DNA from: Gallionella sp.
GTDB lineage: Bacteria; Pseudomonadota; Gammaproteobacteria; Burkholderiales; Gallionellaceae
Assembly: GCA_004298605.1 (NCBI GenBank)
Contig: SCPW01000210.1
Span: 1 to 8,773 of the forward strand
Direction: 5' to 3'
Length of the DNA: 8,773 nucleotides
Shown here piece after piece: positions 7,250 through 8,773 of the stretch. Position 1 is the first letter of the stretch. Each line of letters opens with the position of its first letter. A program made the position numbers and the translations under genes. Below the pieces are notes generated by a model. That model worked only from the letters and a program-made list of their open reading frames with translations. It was not told the DNA's origin and searched no databases.

Positions 7250-7258
7250 GTGCTTCGA

Positions 7259-8773
7259 ATGAAATATAAACTATCTGCCGCCCTGCTCGGGGCGGCCTGT
7301 ACCCACGCTTTTGCCGCCGAAACTTTGCCGGATATTGTTGTCACCGCCACGCGCACCGCGCAATCCGCCGATGCGACACTGGCTTCCGTGGCCGTCATCA
7401 CCCGCCGGGACATCGAGCGCCTGCAAGCGCAATCGTTGCCGGATGTGTTGCGCGGCGTGGCGGGATTGACCTTCAGCAACAATGGCGGCGAGGGCAAGGC
7501 AACTTCGGTGTTTTTGCGCGGGACCAATGCCGACCACGTATTGGTGCTGGTGGACGGCATCAAGGTCGGTTCGGCAACGTTGGGCACGGCTTCCTTCCAG
7601 GATATTCCGGTGGCGCAAATCGAGCGCATCGAAATCGTGCGCGGGCCGCGCGCCAGCCTGTACGGATCGGAGGCGATCGGCGGGGTGATCCAGATTTTCA
7701 CCCGCAAGGGCGGCGGCGCGCTGACGCCTTCGTTCAGCGTGACGGCAGGGAAATATGGCACGGCCAACGGGACCGCTGGTTTGAGCGGCGGCGGTGAGCA
7801 AGGCTGGTTCAACGCCAAGCTCGATAAACAGGAAACCGGCGGCTTTAATGCGTGCCGTGGCAGCCTGGCGGCGGGTTGTTACGTTATCGAACCCGACGAC
7901 GACGGCTACCGCAATTTGTCGCTGGGACTGCGCGGCGGCTACCGTTTCGATAATGGCGCGACCGCCGATTTCAACGCGCTCCAGGCCGACAGCAACAGCG
8001 ATTCGGACGGCAGCATCTTCGCCGGGAACGAGAGCCGTGCGGTGCAGCAGGTGCTGGGCGGCAATGTGCATTTCGCCGCTACCGGGCAATGGAATGTGAC
8101 GCTGCGCGGCGGGCGCAGCCGGGATGATGCCGATTTTTTCTTTAATGGTTCGTATATCGACCGCTACAACACGCAGCGCGACAGCATGACCTGGCAGAAC
8201 GATATCGCCCTGGATGAGCGGCAACTAATCAGCGCGGGGCTGGATTATCAGCGCGACCGCGTCGAAAGCAGCCGCGTTTATACGCAAACCGATCGCGACA
8301 ACCGCGCGCTGTTCGGGCAATATCAGGGCAATTTCGGCGCGCACAGCTTGCAGGCCAGCCTGCGCCGCGACGACAACCAGCAGTTCGGCGGGCACAGCAC
8401 CGGCGGCCTGGGCTACGGTTATGCGATCAGCGATGCAACGCGCCTGACCGCCTCCTACGGCACGGCGTTCAAAGCGCCCGCCTTCAACCAGTTGTATTAC
8501 CCCGGGTTCGGCAACGCGGCGCTACAGCCCGAGTTATCGCGCAGCGTGGAAGTGGGGCTGAGCAAGCGCGGCGCCTGGGGCAAGTGGTCGCTGAACGCCT
8601 ATCAAACCGACATTACCGATTTGATTGGCTTTGATACCAACTTCAACCCCGCCAACATCAACACGGCGCGGCTGACCGGCGTGGAAGGCCAGTTGCAGGC
8701 GCGGTTGGGGGCGTGCGACTTTAATGGCACATTGACCTTGCAAGACCCGCGCCGGAGGTTTGGCGCGGGTCTT
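7259..8773 (+). CDS. btuB: BtuB, TonB-dependent outer-membrane cobalamin receptor (3' end outside window)
   Basis: BtuB takes up vitamin B12 across the outer membrane using energy from TonB-ExbBD. The frame is open from ATG 7259-7261 to the last base, 505 codons, so the protein continues beyond the window; complete BtuB proteins have about 600 residues. Residues 1-20 form a signal peptide, with a likely cut after AFAA. A TonB box follows (PDIVVTATR, 24-32). The plug domain shows DVLRGVAGL, VFLRGTNADHVLVLVDGIKV and IERIEIVRGPRASLYGSEAIGG. The remainder is barrel strands, including the BtuB-like block YGTAFKAPAFNQLYYPGFGN. The riboswitch upstream supports the B12 assignment over other siderophore-type receptors. 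Near the end, DPRRRFGAGL looks shorter than the family pattern and coincides with a perfect inverted repeat. Confidence 0.95.
   Translation, partial: MKYKLSAALLGAACTHAFAAETLPDIVVTATRTAQSADATLASVAVITRRDIERLQAQSLPDVLRGVAGLTFSNNGGEGKATSVFLRGTNADHVLVLVDGIKVGSATLGTASFQDIPVAQIERIEIVRGPRASLYGSEAIGGVIQIFTRKGGGALTPSFSVTAGKYGTANGTAGLSGGGEQGWFNAKLDKQETGGFNACRGSLAAGCYVIEPDDDGYRNLSLGLRGGYRFDNGATADFNALQADSNSDSDGSIFAGNESRAVQQVLGGNVHFAATGQWNVTLRGGRSRDDADFFFNGSYIDRYNTQRDSMTWQNDIALDERQLISAGLDYQRDRVESSRVYTQTDRDNRALFGQYQGNFGAHSLQASLRRDDNQQFGGHSTGGLGYGYAISDATRLTASYGTAFKAPAFNQLYYPGFGNAALQPELSRSVEVGLSKRGAWGKWSLNAYQTDITDLIGFDTNFNPANINTARLTGVEGQLQARLGACDFNGTLTLQDPRRRFGAGL
8742..8773. repeat. Perfect 12-bp inverted repeat at the window end, inside btuB
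   Basis: AAGACCCGCGCC (8742-8753) and GGCGCGGGTCTT (8762-8773) are exact reverse complements around the 8-nt loop GGAGGTTT. The right arm ends on the last base of the window, so the repeat could be longer. It lies in coding sequence. Confidence 0.9.

Noticed and set aside
7271..8224. 317-codon - strand open frame opposite btuB
   Set aside because: The + strand encodes a clear TonB-dependent receptor with signal peptide and TonB box; the antisense frame shows no family motif.

Overview
The window looks like chromosomal DNA of a betaproteobacterium, GC-rich. The grouping is inferred from gene content (a ThiC of proteobacterial type, UbiU/UbiV, the zapB-like–zapA–6S RNA block, a B12-riboswitch-controlled BtuB) and from three kinds of short palindromic intergenic repeat. 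A Gallionella/Nitrosomonas-like group would fit, but the species cannot be fixed by reading alone. Only thiC at the left edge and btuB at the right edge lie on the + strand; both are cut by the window. Every complete gene is on the - strand.

Left part (1-3900): the 3' end of thiC (thiamine pyrimidine synthase) converges on a three-gene - strand set. In transcription order this is a YhcC-type radical SAM protein, then ubiU, then ubiV. UbiU and UbiV are the two iron-sulfur U32-family proteins that together perform the O2-independent hydroxylations of ubiquinone synthesis. All four cluster cysteines of each protein are visible with the E. coli spacing. The radical SAM gene runs 11 nt into ubiU, and its last ~55 codons read through an interspersed repeat, giving a tail that the family normally lacks. 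The third member of the pathway, ubiT, is not in the window.

Middle part (4029-6013): a YhcH/YjgK/YiaL-family protein with its own likely promoter, a degenerate inverted repeat, and then a translationally coupled pair (TGATG overlap) of an EVE-domain protein and a TauE/SafE-type membrane exporter. A paired palindromic repeat sits upstream of the EVE gene; a single copy of the same repeat separates ubiU from ubiV.

Right part (6090-6860): a cell-division and RNA block. A small coiled-coil protein (ZapB-like, TIGR02449 type) overlaps zapA by ATGA. The gene for 6S RNA follows directly after zapA and ends in a strong intrinsic terminator. The promoter of the coiled-coil gene lies so close to its start codon that the mRNA may be leaderless.

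Right edge (6897-8773): a cobalamin riboswitch with its conserved core motifs precedes btuB, the TonB-dependent outer-membrane B12 receptor. This reading frame stays open to the window edge. A perfect 12-bp inverted repeat ends exactly at the last base and coincides with an apparent shortening of the BtuB sequence; it may be a real deletion or an assembly artefact. I found no defence system, CRISPR array, transposase or wholly unknown multi-gene system. The least ordinary points are the repeat-extended radical SAM gene fused into the ubiUV operon, the possible leaderless coiled-coil gene, and the terminal hairpin.
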